Part shown: positions 51,965-60,117 of the stretch, piece after piece
How the letters are laid out: each line of letters opens with the position of its first letter
Position numbering within the stretch: the stretch's first letter is position 1
DNA from: Salinimicrobium terrae DSM 17865
Lineage (GTDB): Bacteria > Bacteroidota > Bacteroidia > Flavobacteriales > Flavobacteriaceae
Assembly: GCF_000424665.1 (NCBI RefSeq)
Contig: NZ_AUKI01000017.1
Span: 124,001-188,000 of the forward strand
DNA length: 64,000 nucleotides
Reading direction: 5' to 3'
Notes under the pieces: generated by a model
The model's database searches: none
Told to the model about the DNA's origin: nothing
What the model saw: only the letters and a program-made list of their open reading frames with translations
Program-made: the position numbers and the translations under genes

Positions 51965-52999
51965 ATGATGAGTAAAGGAGTATTACTGGTTAACCTTGGA
52001 TCACCCGACAGTACAGACCCTAAGGATGTAAAAAAATATCTCGATGAATTCCTGATGGATGAAAGAGTTATTGATGTTCCTTATTGGGCACGTACTCTTT
52101 TAGTGCGGGGAATAATTCTCAATACCCGTCCGGAAAAATCGGCAGAGGCTTATGAGAGGATCTGGTGGGAAGAAGGTTCTCCGTTAATTGTTCTTTCTGA
52201 AAGGCTTCAGGAGAAAGTTGATTCTCTTACCTCTGTGCCAATTGCTCTGGCTATGCGCTATGGAAAGCCCTCGATAAAAAGCGGTCTTGAGGAGTTGCAG
52301 GCAAAAGGTGTTGATGAGGTGCTTATCTTTCCGTTGTATCCGCAGTTTGCCATGGCGACTACAGAAACCATTCTGGTTCTAGCCGAAGAACTTCGGAAAG
52401 AGCATTTTCCGCAAATGCAGTTTACGTCTGTTCCCGCCTTCTATAATCACGCAGATTATATTCGGGTGTTAGGCACGAGTATTTCCGAAGCATTAAAAGG
52501 AGTGGAATTCGATCACCTTTTATTTTCCTATCACGGGGTTCCAAAAAGGCATATAAGAAAGAGTGATATTACAAAATCCCATTGCAAAATTGACGGCAGT
52601 TGTTGCCAAACTGCTTCTGCGGCGCATCAATTCTGTTACCGGCACCAGTGTTACGAAACCACAAAACTTGTAGCCGAATACCTTGGACTCGAAAAAGGGA
52701 AATTTTCGGTGTCTTTCCAATCAAGGCTTGGTTTTGATCCATGGTTACAACCCTATACCGACCGGACTATTGAAAGAAAAGGGCTTGAAGGCGTGAAAAA
52801 TCTTGCTATTGTATGTCCGGCATTTGTTTCCGACTGTCTGGAGACGCTGGAGGAGATTGCGATGGAAGGAAAAGAGATCTTTGAAGAAGCAGGCGGTGAG
52901 AAATTCACAGTAGTACCATGCCTTAATGATCGTGAGGACTGGGTGAAGGTATTGGCGCGTTGGATCGATGAATGGGCTCACCAAAATGTGGCTGTATAA
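51965..52999 (+). CDS. hemH: Ferrochelatase
   Basis: Inserts Fe(II) into protoporphyrin IX to make protohaem. The 344 residues include LLVNLGSPDSTDPKDVKKYL near 6-25, the catalytic His in FSYHGVPKRHIRK near 183-195, and QSRLGFDPWLQPYTD near 253-267, with EtH-like Glu in the C-terminal half. A cluster of Cys (SHCKIDGSCCQTASAAHQFC near 201-220) is notable and of the kind found in some bacterial enzymes. It follows the AraC gene by 92 bases and has its own promoter box. Confidence 0.97.
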   Translation: MMSKGVLLVNLGSPDSTDPKDVKKYLDEFLMDERVIDVPYWARTLLVRGIILNTRPEKSAEAYERIWWEEGSPLIVLSERLQEKVDSLTSVPIALAMRYGKPSIKSGLEELQAKGVDEVLIFPLYPQFAMATTETILVLAEELRKEHFPQMQFTSVPAFYNHADYIRVLGTSISEALKGVEFDHLLFSYHGVPKRHIRKSDITKSHCKIDGSCCQTASAAHQFCYRHQCYETTKLVAEYLGLEKGKFSVSFQSRLGFDPWLQPYTDRTIERKGLEGVKNLAIVCPAFVSDCLETLEEIAMEGKEIFEEAGGEKFTVVPCLNDREDWVKVLARWIDEWAHQNVAV

Positions 53000-53054
53000 A
53001 ACCATTTTTGACCCCTTATCACAGTTTGGTTTAAAATAAAACCTTCAGTATAAA

Positions 53055-53603
53055 TTGGAATACTACAATTACATCAAAGCCCTTCATCTTATTTTTGTAA
53101 TCACCTGGTTTGCGGGTTTATTTTATATTCCGAGGTTATTTATATATCATATTGAGGCTACAGAAAAACCTGAACCCGCAAAAACCATCTTGAGCGATCA
53201 ATTGAAGATCATGACCAGAAGGCTGTGGTTTATTATTACCTGGCCGTCGGCTATTCTGGCAACTTTGTTTGCAGTTTGGCTGCTTATCCTGGTACCGGGT
53301 TGGCTGGAAATGCCATGGATGCATGTGAAACTGGCTTTTGTACTTCTCCTGTTTGCTTACCACGGAAAGAGCCACCACATCTTTAAGCAGATGCAGCAGG
53401 ACAACATAACCTGGACCTCCAATCAAATGAGGCTGTGGAATGAAGTCTCAACATTAATTTTATTTGCAGTAATTTTCCTGGTGATCCTTAGGGATGCATT
53501 GAACTGGATCTATGGTGTAATAGGAATATTTTTACTCGCTGCAATGTTGATGCTGGGAATCAAAATATATAAAGGTGTTCGCACCAAAGATCAAGATATT
53601 TAG
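53055..53603 (+). CDS. hemJ: HemJ-type protoporphyrinogen oxidase (CopD-like)
   Basis: Membrane protein oxidising protoporphyrinogen IX to protoporphyrin IX. The 182 residues have four or five membrane helices; the N-terminal helix carries YIKALHLIFVITWFAGLFY (His10 ligand-like position), and a second conserved motif region is HVKLAFVLLLFAYHG near 95-110. The start is TTG at 53055: the in-frame TAA at 53037 and the lack of ATG leave it as the only start before the first helix. It completes the aerobic pathway with hemF and hemH. Confidence 0.92.
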   Translation: MEYYNYIKALHLIFVITWFAGLFYIPRLFIYHIEATEKPEPAKTILSDQLKIMTRRLWFIITWPSAILATLFAVWLLILVPGWLEMPWMHVKLAFVLLLFAYHGKSHHIFKQMQQDNITWTSNQMRLWNEVSTLILFAVIFLVILRDALNWIYGVIGIFLLAAMLMLGIKIYKGVRTKDQDI

Positions 53604-53651
53604 AATGGTTTAATAATTGTTGGTTATTTTGCCATCTTAAAAATTACCCTT

Positions 53652-55097
53652 TTGAAATTTTCCTTAAGAACCCGAATTTTTCTGTCCATGATTGTGCTGG
53701 TCTTACTGGCATCAATTCTAATTGGAGGAATTACGGTACTTCAATATAAACAAGAAGCCAAGGAGTACCATACCGAAAGACTTGAGCGAAAAGAAGAGGC
53801 TATAAGGGAACATATAAAATTTGTTGTGGAGAGCACCACATACGAGGTGAGCGAGGAGAATGTCTATCTCATATTAAAGGAACGGGATAAGATTCATGAG
53901 ATCTCCCAGGTGCACAATATGCCGATTAATGTTTATAGTCTTGATGGGGATCTCATTTTGAAATCAAATCAATCTTTTTTTCCCGATACTACAGATCTAA
54001 GACTGGAAAGATCGGTACTTGAGCAGCTGCAGTCTTCTTCAAGAAAGCGAATAATTAAGCAAACCATTAAGAACGATAAAAGATTTCAATCCTCTTATAC
54101 TTTTATAACAGACAATAAATTCAGGCCGCTGGCTATCCTGAATCTTCCATACCTCGAAGACGATTATTTTATTACCCGCGATCTTCAAAATTTCCTGGTA
54201 AAACTCACCGAGGTTTATCTCTTTATGCTGGTACTGGCAATCCTTCTGGCATATTTCCTTTCCAAGTATATTACCCGAAGCCTTAAAACAGTTTCCGAAA
54301 AGATCCATCAAACCCGTCTGGATAAGAAGAACCAGAAAATTGAAATTGGCAATGTAAGTGAGGAGATCTACACCCTTGTAACTGCATATAATTCCATGAT
54401 AGATGAGCTGGAAGAAAGTGCCGTGAAATTAGCCACAAGCGAGCGAGAGCAGGCCTGGCGTGAAATGGCGAAACAAGTAGCTCACGAAATTAAAAATCCG
54501 CTTACCCCAATGCGTCTCAGCGTGCAGAGTTTCCAGAGGAAATTCGATCCCAATGATCCGCAAATGCAGCACAAGGTGGATGAATTCAGTGATACGCTTA
54601 TCACCCAGATCGATACTATGAGTTCAATTGCCTCGGCTTTCTCCAATTTTGCCAAAATGCCTGCCCAGCAAAATGAAACGCTGAATGTTCCAAAAATAGT
54701 AAAACTGGCCCTTGATATTTTTAATGAAGAATATATTCTTTTCTCTTCAGAAAAAGAGGAGATTGTAGCTAAGTTCGATCGTACACAGCTTATTAGGGTG
54801 GTAACAAACCTGGTAAAAAATGCCGTACAGGCGGTGGAAAGAGAAGAGAACCCTGCAGTCCTGGTATCGGTAACCGAAGAAAATGGCCGTGCCTGCTTAA
54901 TAGTTTCAGATAATGGCGTGGGAATTTCTGAAGAAAATAAAGACAAGATCTTTGAGCCAAAATTCACAACCAAATCCAGTGGAATGGGTCTGGGACTTGC
55001 GATGGTTAAAAATATTGTGGAGAGTTGCGGCGGAAGCATCCAGTTTTCCTCCAAATTAAATAAAGGCACTATCTTTAAGGTACATTTTCCAAAATAA
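53652..55097 (+). CDS. Membrane sensor histidine kinase (HAMP, orphan)
   Basis: A 481-residue kinase: helix 1 at about 9-28, a periplasmic domain of about 150 residues, helix 2 at about 186-204, HAMP (about 205-265), HisKA with QVAHEIKNPLTPMR near 275-288 (phospho-accepting His near 278), and HATPase with N box LVKNAVQAV near 395-403, G1 DNGVGIS near 421-427 and G2 GMGLGLAMVKN near 445-455. The HisKA sequence is NtrY-like. TTG at 53652 is the only in-frame start after the TAG at 53601. No response regulator is adjacent. Confidence 0.93.
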   Translation: MKFSLRTRIFLSMIVLVLLASILIGGITVLQYKQEAKEYHTERLERKEEAIREHIKFVVESTTYEVSEENVYLILKERDKIHEISQVHNMPINVYSLDGDLILKSNQSFFPDTTDLRLERSVLEQLQSSSRKRIIKQTIKNDKRFQSSYTFITDNKFRPLAILNLPYLEDDYFITRDLQNFLVKLTEVYLFMLVLAILLAYFLSKYITRSLKTVSEKIHQTRLDKKNQKIEIGNVSEEIYTLVTAYNSMIDELEESAVKLATSEREQAWREMAKQVAHEIKNPLTPMRLSVQSFQRKFDPNDPQMQHKVDEFSDTLITQIDTMSSIASAFSNFAKMPAQQNETLNVPKIVKLALDIFNEEYILFSSEKEEIVAKFDRTQLIRVVTNLVKNAVQAVEREENPAVLVSVTEENGRACLIVSDNGVGISEENKDKIFEPKFTTKSSGMGLGLAMVKNIVESCGGSIQFSSKLNKGTIFKVHFPK

Positions 55098-55103
55098 CTA
55101 AAA

Positions 55104-55886
55104 ATGAATTTCGAAAATATTCTGTTTGAAGAGAACGAAAACATAGGCTACATTACGATTAACAGACCTAACAAACTCAATGCCCTTAACAAGGCTACCA
55201 TTGCCGAACTTAACGAAGCATTTGAATCTGCCCGTGAAGATCATGATATTAAAGTGGTGATCCTCTCAGGAAGTGGTGAAAAAGCCTTTGTGGCCGGTGC
55301 GGACATTAGTGAATTTGCCGATTTTTCAGCTGAAGAAGGAAGACGGCTTGCTGCTGAAGGGCAGGAGAAACTGTTTAATGTGGTTGCCAATTTCCCGAAA
55401 CCGGTGATTGCAGCCGTCAACGGATTTGCCCTCGGCGGCGGACTCGAACTTGCTATGTCTGCACACTTTAGAATTGCAAGTGACAATGCAAGAATGGGTT
55501 TACCTGAAGTTTCTCTTGGCGTAATTCCCGGGTACGGTGGTACTCAACGGTTACCGCAGCTTGTGGGTAAAGGAAAGGCCATGGAAATGATCATGACTGC
55601 CGGAATGATCGATGCAAAAGAAGCACTTGAATACCGGCTCGTAAATCATGTCACTGCGCCAGAAGATTTAATTCCGTTGGCTGAAAAGATTGCAGCGAAA
55701 ATCATGAACAACTCCATGACAGCTATTGCTGCGGCGATCAAAGCAGTAAATGCTAATTATGAGGCAGGAGTGAATGGTTTTGAAGTGGAAATCGATGAAT
55801 TTGGGAGCTCCTTTGGTACTGAAGATTTTAAGGAAGGTACTTCCGCATTTCTTAATAAACGAAAGGCCAATTTCTCCGGAAAATAG
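55104..55886 (+). CDS. Enoyl-CoA hydratase/isomerase family protein
   Basis: A 260-residue crotonase-fold protein with the oxyanion motifs AGADISEF near 64-71 and the catalytic segment GFALGGGLELAMSAHFRIAS near 107-126, then PEVSLGVIPGYGGTQRLP near 132-149. The two Glu of hydratases are present (Glu at 115 region and 133-134 region). It probably hydrates 2-enoyl-CoA in fatty acid or butyrate metabolism. Its stop codon is within a long inverted repeat (55881-55920). Confidence 0.94.
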   Translation: MNFENILFEENENIGYITINRPNKLNALNKATIAELNEAFESAREDHDIKVVILSGSGEKAFVAGADISEFADFSAEEGRRLAAEGQEKLFNVVANFPKPVIAAVNGFALGGGLELAMSAHFRIASDNARMGLPEVSLGVIPGYGGTQRLPQLVGKGKAMEMIMTAGMIDAKEALEYRLVNHVTAPEDLIPLAEKIAAKIMNNSMTAIAAAIKAVNANYEAGVNGFEVEIDEFGSSFGTEDFKEGTSAFLNKRKANFSGK

Positions 55887-55920
55887 GAAATTTTCCTTTT
55901 AATAGGAAAATTTCCTATTT
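55881..55920. repeat. Perfect 17-bp inverted repeat at the enoyl-CoA hydratase stop
   Basis: AAATAGGAAATTTTCCT (55881-55897) and AGGAAAATTTCCTATTT (55904-55920) are exact reverse complements around TTTAAT. Each arm also contains its own near-palindrome AGGAAA-T-TTTCCT. The repeat runs into a T-rich stretch and the next gene's -7 box, so it may terminate the upstream transcript and be an operator at once. Confidence 0.7.
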
Positions 55921-55923
55921 TTG
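55916..55923 (+). promoter_or_regulatory. -7 box 6 bases before the radical SAM gene
   Basis: TATTTTTG lies 6 bases before the ATG at 55930 and overlaps the end of the inverted repeat. A transcript from it would be leaderless or nearly so. Confidence 0.55.
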
Positions 55924-55929
55924 TTCCTT

Positions 55930-57003
55930 ATGAAGAGGAACGATTTTATAAAAGGAAGGGGAGCGCAGCACCAGGTAAAGAACAGGTTTGATGCCCTGTC
56001 CTATGAAATGAGAGATGATTTCCTCAATTATTGTGCCGCCGAGGGCGAGGAGGCTACCTCTTCAAGAACAACCTTGATTGACACCTTTCCTAAAACTATA
56101 GTGAATAAGGTCACCAGCCCCGATGTGGGTCTGGAATACTCCCTTAATCCATACCAGGGCTGTGAACATGGATGCGTTTACTGTTACGCCCGAAATTCTC
56201 ATGAATACTGGGGCTACGGTGCCGGACTCGATTTTGAGCAGAAGATCCTTATAAAAAGAAATGCGGTTGAGCTTCTGGAGCAGAAACTTCGCAGTAAAAG
56301 CTGGAAAGCTGTGCCTATTGTTCTTTCCGGAAATACAGATTGTTATCAACCAATTGAACGAAAACTGGAGATAACAAGAAGGTTACTTCAGGTATTTTTG
56401 AAGTACAGGCATCCTGTTGGGATTATAACCAAGAACGCCTTGATACAGCGCGATATTGACGTTTTGCAGGAACTTGCACAAGATAATCTAGTGAGGGTAA
56501 ATCTATCTATTACCTCCTTAGATGAAAAGACCAGGCAACTTCTTGAACCAAGGACTGCCAGCATAAAGAAAAGGCTGCAGACAGTGGAGCTTTTAGCTTC
56601 AAAAGGTATACCCGTGAGCGTGATGATGGCACCAATTATTCCTTCTATTAATAGCCATGAAATCCTGCCGCTCGTTAAAGAAATTTCTGAAAGAGGAGCC
56701 TGTGGAGTAGGTTATACTGTGGTAAGGCTGAATGGTGCCATAGGTGAGGTGTTCTCAGCATGGATTCGGAAAGCTATGCCGTCTAAGGCGGAAAAGGTCC
56801 TGAACCAAATAGCGGAATGTCACAACGGGAATCTTAACGACAGTCGCTTTGGCACCCGAATGAAAGGAGATGGGAACATTGCAGAACAGGTCGCCCAGCA
56901 ATTCACAATTGCAAGAAAGTTATACCTCAATGATCGGCAAAGATCTTCTCTTAACTGCGAACTTCATGAGCAATATAAGGATGGCCAAATGAAACTCTTT
57001 TAG
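55930..57003 (+). CDS. PA0069-family radical SAM protein
   Basis: A 357-residue radical SAM protein with the cluster-binding motif GCEHGCVYCYARNSHEY near 75-91 (CxxxCxxC), preceded by SLNPYQ. This is the hallmark of the PA0069/SplB-like group. The ATG at 55930 is preferred over the upstream TTG at 55921, which lies in the promoter box. Reaction unknown; some relatives are suspected in DNA repair. It overlaps the convergent HD gene at their stops. Confidence 0.9.
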   Translation: MKRNDFIKGRGAQHQVKNRFDALSYEMRDDFLNYCAAEGEEATSSRTTLIDTFPKTIVNKVTSPDVGLEYSLNPYQGCEHGCVYCYARNSHEYWGYGAGLDFEQKILIKRNAVELLEQKLRSKSWKAVPIVLSGNTDCYQPIERKLEITRRLLQVFLKYRHPVGIITKNALIQRDIDVLQELAQDNLVRVNLSITSLDEKTRQLLEPRTASIKKRLQTVELLASKGIPVSVMMAPIIPSINSHEILPLVKEISERGACGVGYTVVRLNGAIGEVFSAWIRKAMPSKAEKVLNQIAECHNGNLNDSRFGTRMKGDGNIAEQVAQQFTIARKLYLNDRQRSSLNCELHEQYKDGQMKLF

Positions 57004-57668
57004 AAATTCCGGTTTCGGGGGGGAATTCCCCATTCTTTATAAAACTGTTCCATAAATTGCTCCATGAACAGATGCCTTTCTTCTGCCAGTTTTTTCCCGG
57101 TTTTGGTGTTCATTCTGTCTTTTAAAAGAAAAAGCTTTTCGTAAAAATGATTTACGGTAGGCGCTGTAGATTTTTTGTATTCTTCCTTGCTCATGTTGAG
57201 GTTGGGAAGAATTTCGGGATCGAAGATGGCTCTTCCCTTGAAACCCCCGTAGTTAAAGGTGCGTGCAATACCAATGGCTCCCAGTGCATCTAGTCGGTCG
57301 GCATCCTGCACTACCTGAAGCTCAGGAGAATTAAATTCCTGTTTTTCATTTCCTCCTTTGAAGGAGGCCCAGTTGATTATATTTACTACATGTGAAATAA
57401 TCTCTTCCGGAACTTTTTTTTCAAGCAAAAAATTTCTTGCCATTTTTGGACCTAAAGTTTCATCCCCCTTGTGAAACTTATAATCGGCGATATCGTGGAG
57501 CAGAGCTCCCAGTTCTACCACAAAAAGATCGACTTCTTCGCCTGCCGATATTTCGCGTGCGTTCTTTAGCACCCTTTCAATATGAAACCAGTCGTGGCCA
57601 CCTTCAGCATTTTGTAATTTCTGCTTTACAAATTCGGTCGTGTGGGCAATGATTCTTGTCTTATCCAT
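57000..57668 (-). CDS. HD-domain phosphohydrolase
   Basis: A 222-residue cytoplasmic HD hydrolase with HDWFHIERVLKNA near 23-35, LGALLHDIADYKF near 54-66 and the final Asp in VVQDADRLDALGA near 121-133, the metal-binding set H...HD...D. It may cleave nucleotides or dephosphorylate a small metabolite; the substrate is not clear. The ATG at 57668 (MDKTRIIAHTT) is favoured over the frame opening at 57686. It lies 26 bases after plsC. Confidence 0.9.
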   Translation of the reverse strand: MDKTRIIAHTTEFVKQKLQNAEGGHDWFHIERVLKNAREISAGEEVDLFVVELGALLHDIADYKFHKGDETLGPKMARNFLLEKKVPEEIISHVVNIINWASFKGGNEKQEFNSPELQVVQDADRLDALGAIGIARTFNYGGFKGRAIFDPEILPNLNMSKEEYKKSTAPTVNHFYEKLFLLKDRMNTKTGKKLAEERHLFMEQFMEQFYKEWGIPPRNRNF

Positions 57669-57694
57669 GGGTTTCAAAAATGTCAAAATCCAGA

Positions 57695-58435
57695 CTAAAT
57701 TATGTCGCGGGTTATGATTCGTTCTACTTTTGCTATGAGGGCTTCGGGATCTTCAGAATTTGCCAAAATAGGGTCGTGAACCTTGAGCTTGAGATGAACT
57801 CCTATTCCCATAGGAAAGTTTCCGTAGCGAAAAAGTTTCCAGCTGTTGTTTATTGTAACAGGAACAATTAATGACTCGGGCATTTTATTAATTAGAAGCT
57901 GTAAACCTTTTCCGGCGAATTTTTTCGGTGCTCCAGTACGACTTCGAGTGCCTTCAGGAAAGATGACTGCCGAACGGTTATTCTTGTTAAGATAATCGGC
58001 AAAACGGCTCATTTTCACTAGTGCTTCCCGGCCGTTCTTCCGGTCAATAAGGAGATGACCCCCATGCCGAAGGTTAAAGGAAATACTTGGAATTCCTTTT
58101 TCCAGCTCCTTTTTGCTCACAAACTTTGGATGCTGCCTTCGCATATACCAGCCAATGGGCGGGATATCAAACATACCCTGGTGATTCGCAACAAAAATAC
58201 AGGGCCTGTCGGTGGGTAAATTGTATGGATTCTCAACTGAAAACCGGCTGCCAAGAAGATTTAGGCAGCGCAGAAGAAAGAAATTGAAAATGTCCACGCT
58301 CTTCTTGTGAGCTTTGTACCCACCCAACTTTAATGAGAGCCACTGAATGGCATGAAAAATCAGCAGCGTGAGAAAAAAGAAAAAATAGAATACTACTGTA
58401 AGGGGATAGGAAAGGATTTTTTTAAAGCTCTTCAT
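57695..58435 (-). CDS. plsC: 1-acyl-sn-glycerol-3-phosphate acyltransferase (second copy)
   Basis: A 246-residue member of the lysophosphatidate acyltransferase family. It has one N-terminal hydrophobic region (about 9-31), ANHQGMFD near 84-91 (HX4D), and FPEGTRSRTG near 163-172. The start at 58435 (MKSFKKILSYPL) fits the family better than 58450. It is the second plsC of the window and the first gene of a unit with the HD hydrolase. Confidence 0.92.
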   Translation of the reverse strand: MKSFKKILSYPLTVVFYFFFFLTLLIFHAIQWLSLKLGGYKAHKKSVDIFNFFLLRCLNLLGSRFSVENPYNLPTDRPCIFVANHQGMFDIPPIGWYMRRQHPKFVSKKELEKGIPSISFNLRHGGHLLIDRKNGREALVKMSRFADYLNKNNRSAVIFPEGTRSRTGAPKKFAGKGLQLLINKMPESLIVPVTINNSWKLFRYGNFPMGIGVHLKLKVHDPILANSEDPEALIAKVERIITRDII

Positions 58436-58613
58436 TTTTACTTCTTGCAAAAGGCTGCAATTTCTGCAAATTAATCCTGTTGTGCAAAATAGTATAGTAA
58501 GGAATGTTTTTGAAAAGATTTACCGAATTACCAGTCCAGGCAGGATTTCAGAAAAATGCTGTTTTTGTATCAATTATTGGAAACTTTGGTAAATCTTAAA
58601 CTTCTTGAAGTTG
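58436..58613. other. Spacer between plsC and the bacilliredoxin terminator
   Basis: No gene is visible and no clear TAnnTTTG box was found for plsC on the minus strand. The region is AT-rich. Confidence 0.4.
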
Positions 58614-58653
58614 CCACAAAAAAAGCTGCCAAAATCTCATTTTTGACAGCTTT
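58614..58653 (-). terminator. Intrinsic terminator of the bacilliredoxin gene
   Basis: AAAGCTGCCAAAA (58622-58634) and TTTTTGACAGCTTT (58640-58653) form a stem with one mismatch; on the minus strand it is followed by seven Ts. It lies 34 bases after the stop at 58687. Confidence 0.85.
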
Positions 58654-58686
58654 AGTATAGTAAAAGGCGTTTTTATGACTGAGTTC

Positions 58687-59097
58687 TTAGCAAAACTCGT
58701 TATAAGCTTCTGTAAGGTTATCTGCAATAATTTCTGCAGGTCGGCCTTCAATGTGGTGCCTCTCGAGCATGTGAACTAATTCCCCGTCTTTAAAAAGCGC
58801 CATAGATGGTGAAGATGGAGGAAAAGGAACCATGTAATCACGGGCCTTGTCTGTTGCTTCTCTATCTACTCCGGCAAAAACCGTTACCAGGTGATCTGGC
58901 CGGTTAGAATTTTGTAAAGACATTCTTGCTGCAGGACGGGCATTGGCAGCGGCACAACCGCATACAGAATTCACCACTACCAGGGTAGTTCCTTTCCTGG
59001 CAATTGCCTCATCAACCTGCTCTACTGTATGTAATTCTTCAAACCCAATACTGGTGAGATCTTCACGCATTGGCTTCACTAATTCCGGTGGATACAT
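58687..59097 (-). CDS. BrxA/BrxB-family bacilliredoxin
   Basis: A 136-residue thioredoxin-fold protein that removes bacillithiol or similar thiols from oxidised protein cysteines. The active site is the unusual CGC motif in VVNSVCGCAAANARPA near 41-56, with the conserved RxxD...R context of the YphP/YqiW family (DUF1094). Its promoter box TATCTTTG lies at 59130-59137. Whether this organism makes bacillithiol cannot be told from the window. Confidence 0.94.
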   Translation of the reverse strand: MYPPELVKPMREDLTSIGFEELHTVEQVDEAIARKGTTLVVVNSVCGCAAANARPAARMSLQNSNRPDHLVTVFAGVDREATDKARDYMVPFPPSSPSMALFKDGELVHMLERHHIEGRPAEIIADNLTEAYNEFC

Positions 59098-59129
59098 ATA
59101 TCAATTATTTATAATTAGAACTAAAGATG

Positions 59130-59137
59130 CAAAGATA
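59130..59137 (-). promoter_or_regulatory. -7 box of the bacilliredoxin gene
   Basis: TATCTTTG on the minus strand, 32 bases before the ATG at 59097. Confidence 0.6.
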
Positions 59138-59218
59138 CCAAATAAAACTTAGAGCATAAATTATGGAAAGTTAAAGCCTTGAATGGCTCCTCTTTCACAA
59201 AAAACCCGTGTAAAATAC

Positions 59219-59226
59219 TATCTTTG
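59219..59226 (+). promoter_or_regulatory. -7 box of the TerB-DnaJ gene
   Basis: TATCTTTG lies 17 bases before the ATG at 59244. Confidence 0.6.
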
Positions 59227-59243
59227 CAGCCCAAACTTCTGGA

Positions 59244-59972
59244 ATGATTAAATGGTTTGCCGCTTTTGTCGGTTATATGTTTTTTGGATTACGGGGCGCC
59301 ATCCTTGGATTTATCATAGGTAGCCTTATAGATTATCTTACTTCTGCCGGCCGAGGGGGATCTAGGATTTTTGCTGAAGAGGAACGGGTTACTCCGGGGG
59401 ATTTTGAACTTCATCTTTTGACGCTCTCGGCTATTGTAATAAAAGCCGATGGACAGGTGAGTCAGAAGGAGATGGACTACGTACGGAATTATTTTGTGCA
59501 GGCCTATGGAAAGGAACGGGCAAATGCTGTTTTTCGCACCTTTAATGATGTGGTAAAAAGCAGGGAATTGGACGAAGCGAGAATTGCACAATTCCTGGTT
59601 GTTCGCACAAAATACGCGGCAAGACTTCAAATTGTTCACTTCCTGTTCAGTATTGCAAATGCAGATGGAAGGGTGAGTGAGGCCGAAGCACGAAAAATAA
59701 GACAAATCGCAGGGCATTTGCGCATTGGGGTGAAAGATTTCGAAAGTCTTTACGCCATGTTTTTTAAAACTACAGATAATTCCTATAAAATCCTGGAGAT
59801 TGAGAAATCTGCTACCGATGCCGAAGTGAAAAAAGCTTACCGGGAAATGGCAAAAAAATATCATCCGGATAAATTGGGACATATGGATGAAGCTTACCGA
59901 AAAGGTGCCGAAGAGAAATTCAGAAGAGTACAGGAAGCTTACGAACAGATTCAAAAAGAAAGAGGGATCTAA
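59244..59972 (+). CDS. TerB-DnaJ domain protein (DjlA-like)
   Basis: A 242-residue protein with an N-terminal hydrophobic helix (about 3-28, FAAFVGYMFFGLRGAILGFIIG), a TerB domain (about 50-165, including ANADGRVSEAEARKIRQIAG near 139-158), and a C-terminal J domain (about 178-242) with the HPD motif in YHPDKLG near 208-214. The J domain should recruit DnaK; TerB domains are linked to stress and metal response. The arrangement is that of DjlA, a membrane-anchored co-chaperone. Confidence 0.9.
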   Translation: MIKWFAAFVGYMFFGLRGAILGFIIGSLIDYLTSAGRGGSRIFAEEERVTPGDFELHLLTLSAIVIKADGQVSQKEMDYVRNYFVQAYGKERANAVFRTFNDVVKSRELDEARIAQFLVVRTKYAARLQIVHFLFSIANADGRVSEAEARKIRQIAGHLRIGVKDFESLYAMFFKTTDNSYKILEIEKSATDAEVKKAYREMAKKYHPDKLGHMDEAYRKGAEEKFRRVQEAYEQIQKERGI

Positions 59973-60007
59973 TTAATATATATTTTCGAATCCTTATTTC
60001 CAAAAAA

Positions 60008-60037
60008 GGGCATTTCAGGCATCTTATCTGAAAGCCC
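60008..60037. terminator. Hairpin between the DnaJ gene and the DtxR gene
   Basis: GGGCATTTCAG (60008-60018) and CTGAAAGCCC (60028-60037) pair over 10 bp with one bulge. Its better T-tract is on the minus strand, where no gene is terminated; on the plus strand a T-poor stretch follows. It may serve as a weak terminator after the DnaJ gene. Confidence 0.45.
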
Positions 60038-60070
60038 TAAATATTATTTAAAAATTTAGGCAGCCCTAAA
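60036..60070. promoter_or_regulatory. Operator-like palindromes upstream of the DtxR gene
   Basis: TTTAGG-CAGC-CCTAAA (60055-60070) is a 16-bp palindrome. A third half-site, CCTAAAT at 60036-60042, pairs with ATTTAGG at 60054-60060. The palindrome lies 8 bases before the -7 box. Its form resembles binding sites of DtxR/MntR/IdeR-type regulators (TTAGG...CCTAA), so autorepression and control of the ZIP gene by metal is likely. Confidence 0.75.
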
Positions 60071-60078
60071 AATTTAAT

Positions 60079-60086
60079 TATATTTG
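60079..60086 (+). promoter_or_regulatory. -7 box of the DtxR-ZIP operon
   Basis: TATATTTG matches TAnnTTTG and lies 31 bases before the ATG at 60118, just after the operator-like palindrome. Confidence 0.65.
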
Positions 60087-60117
60087 CCTTAATCATTTTT
60101 TAAAGATTTCCAATTCT

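Noticed and set aside
54482-55144. 220-codon minus-strand frame opposite the histidine kinase
   Set aside because: Lies across the HisKA and HATPase motifs of the real gene; no features of its own.
59289-59954. 221-codon minus-strand frame opposite the TerB-DnaJ gene
   Set aside because: Shadow of a real gene with clear TerB and HPD motifs; Phe/Ile-rich translation typical of antisense frames.
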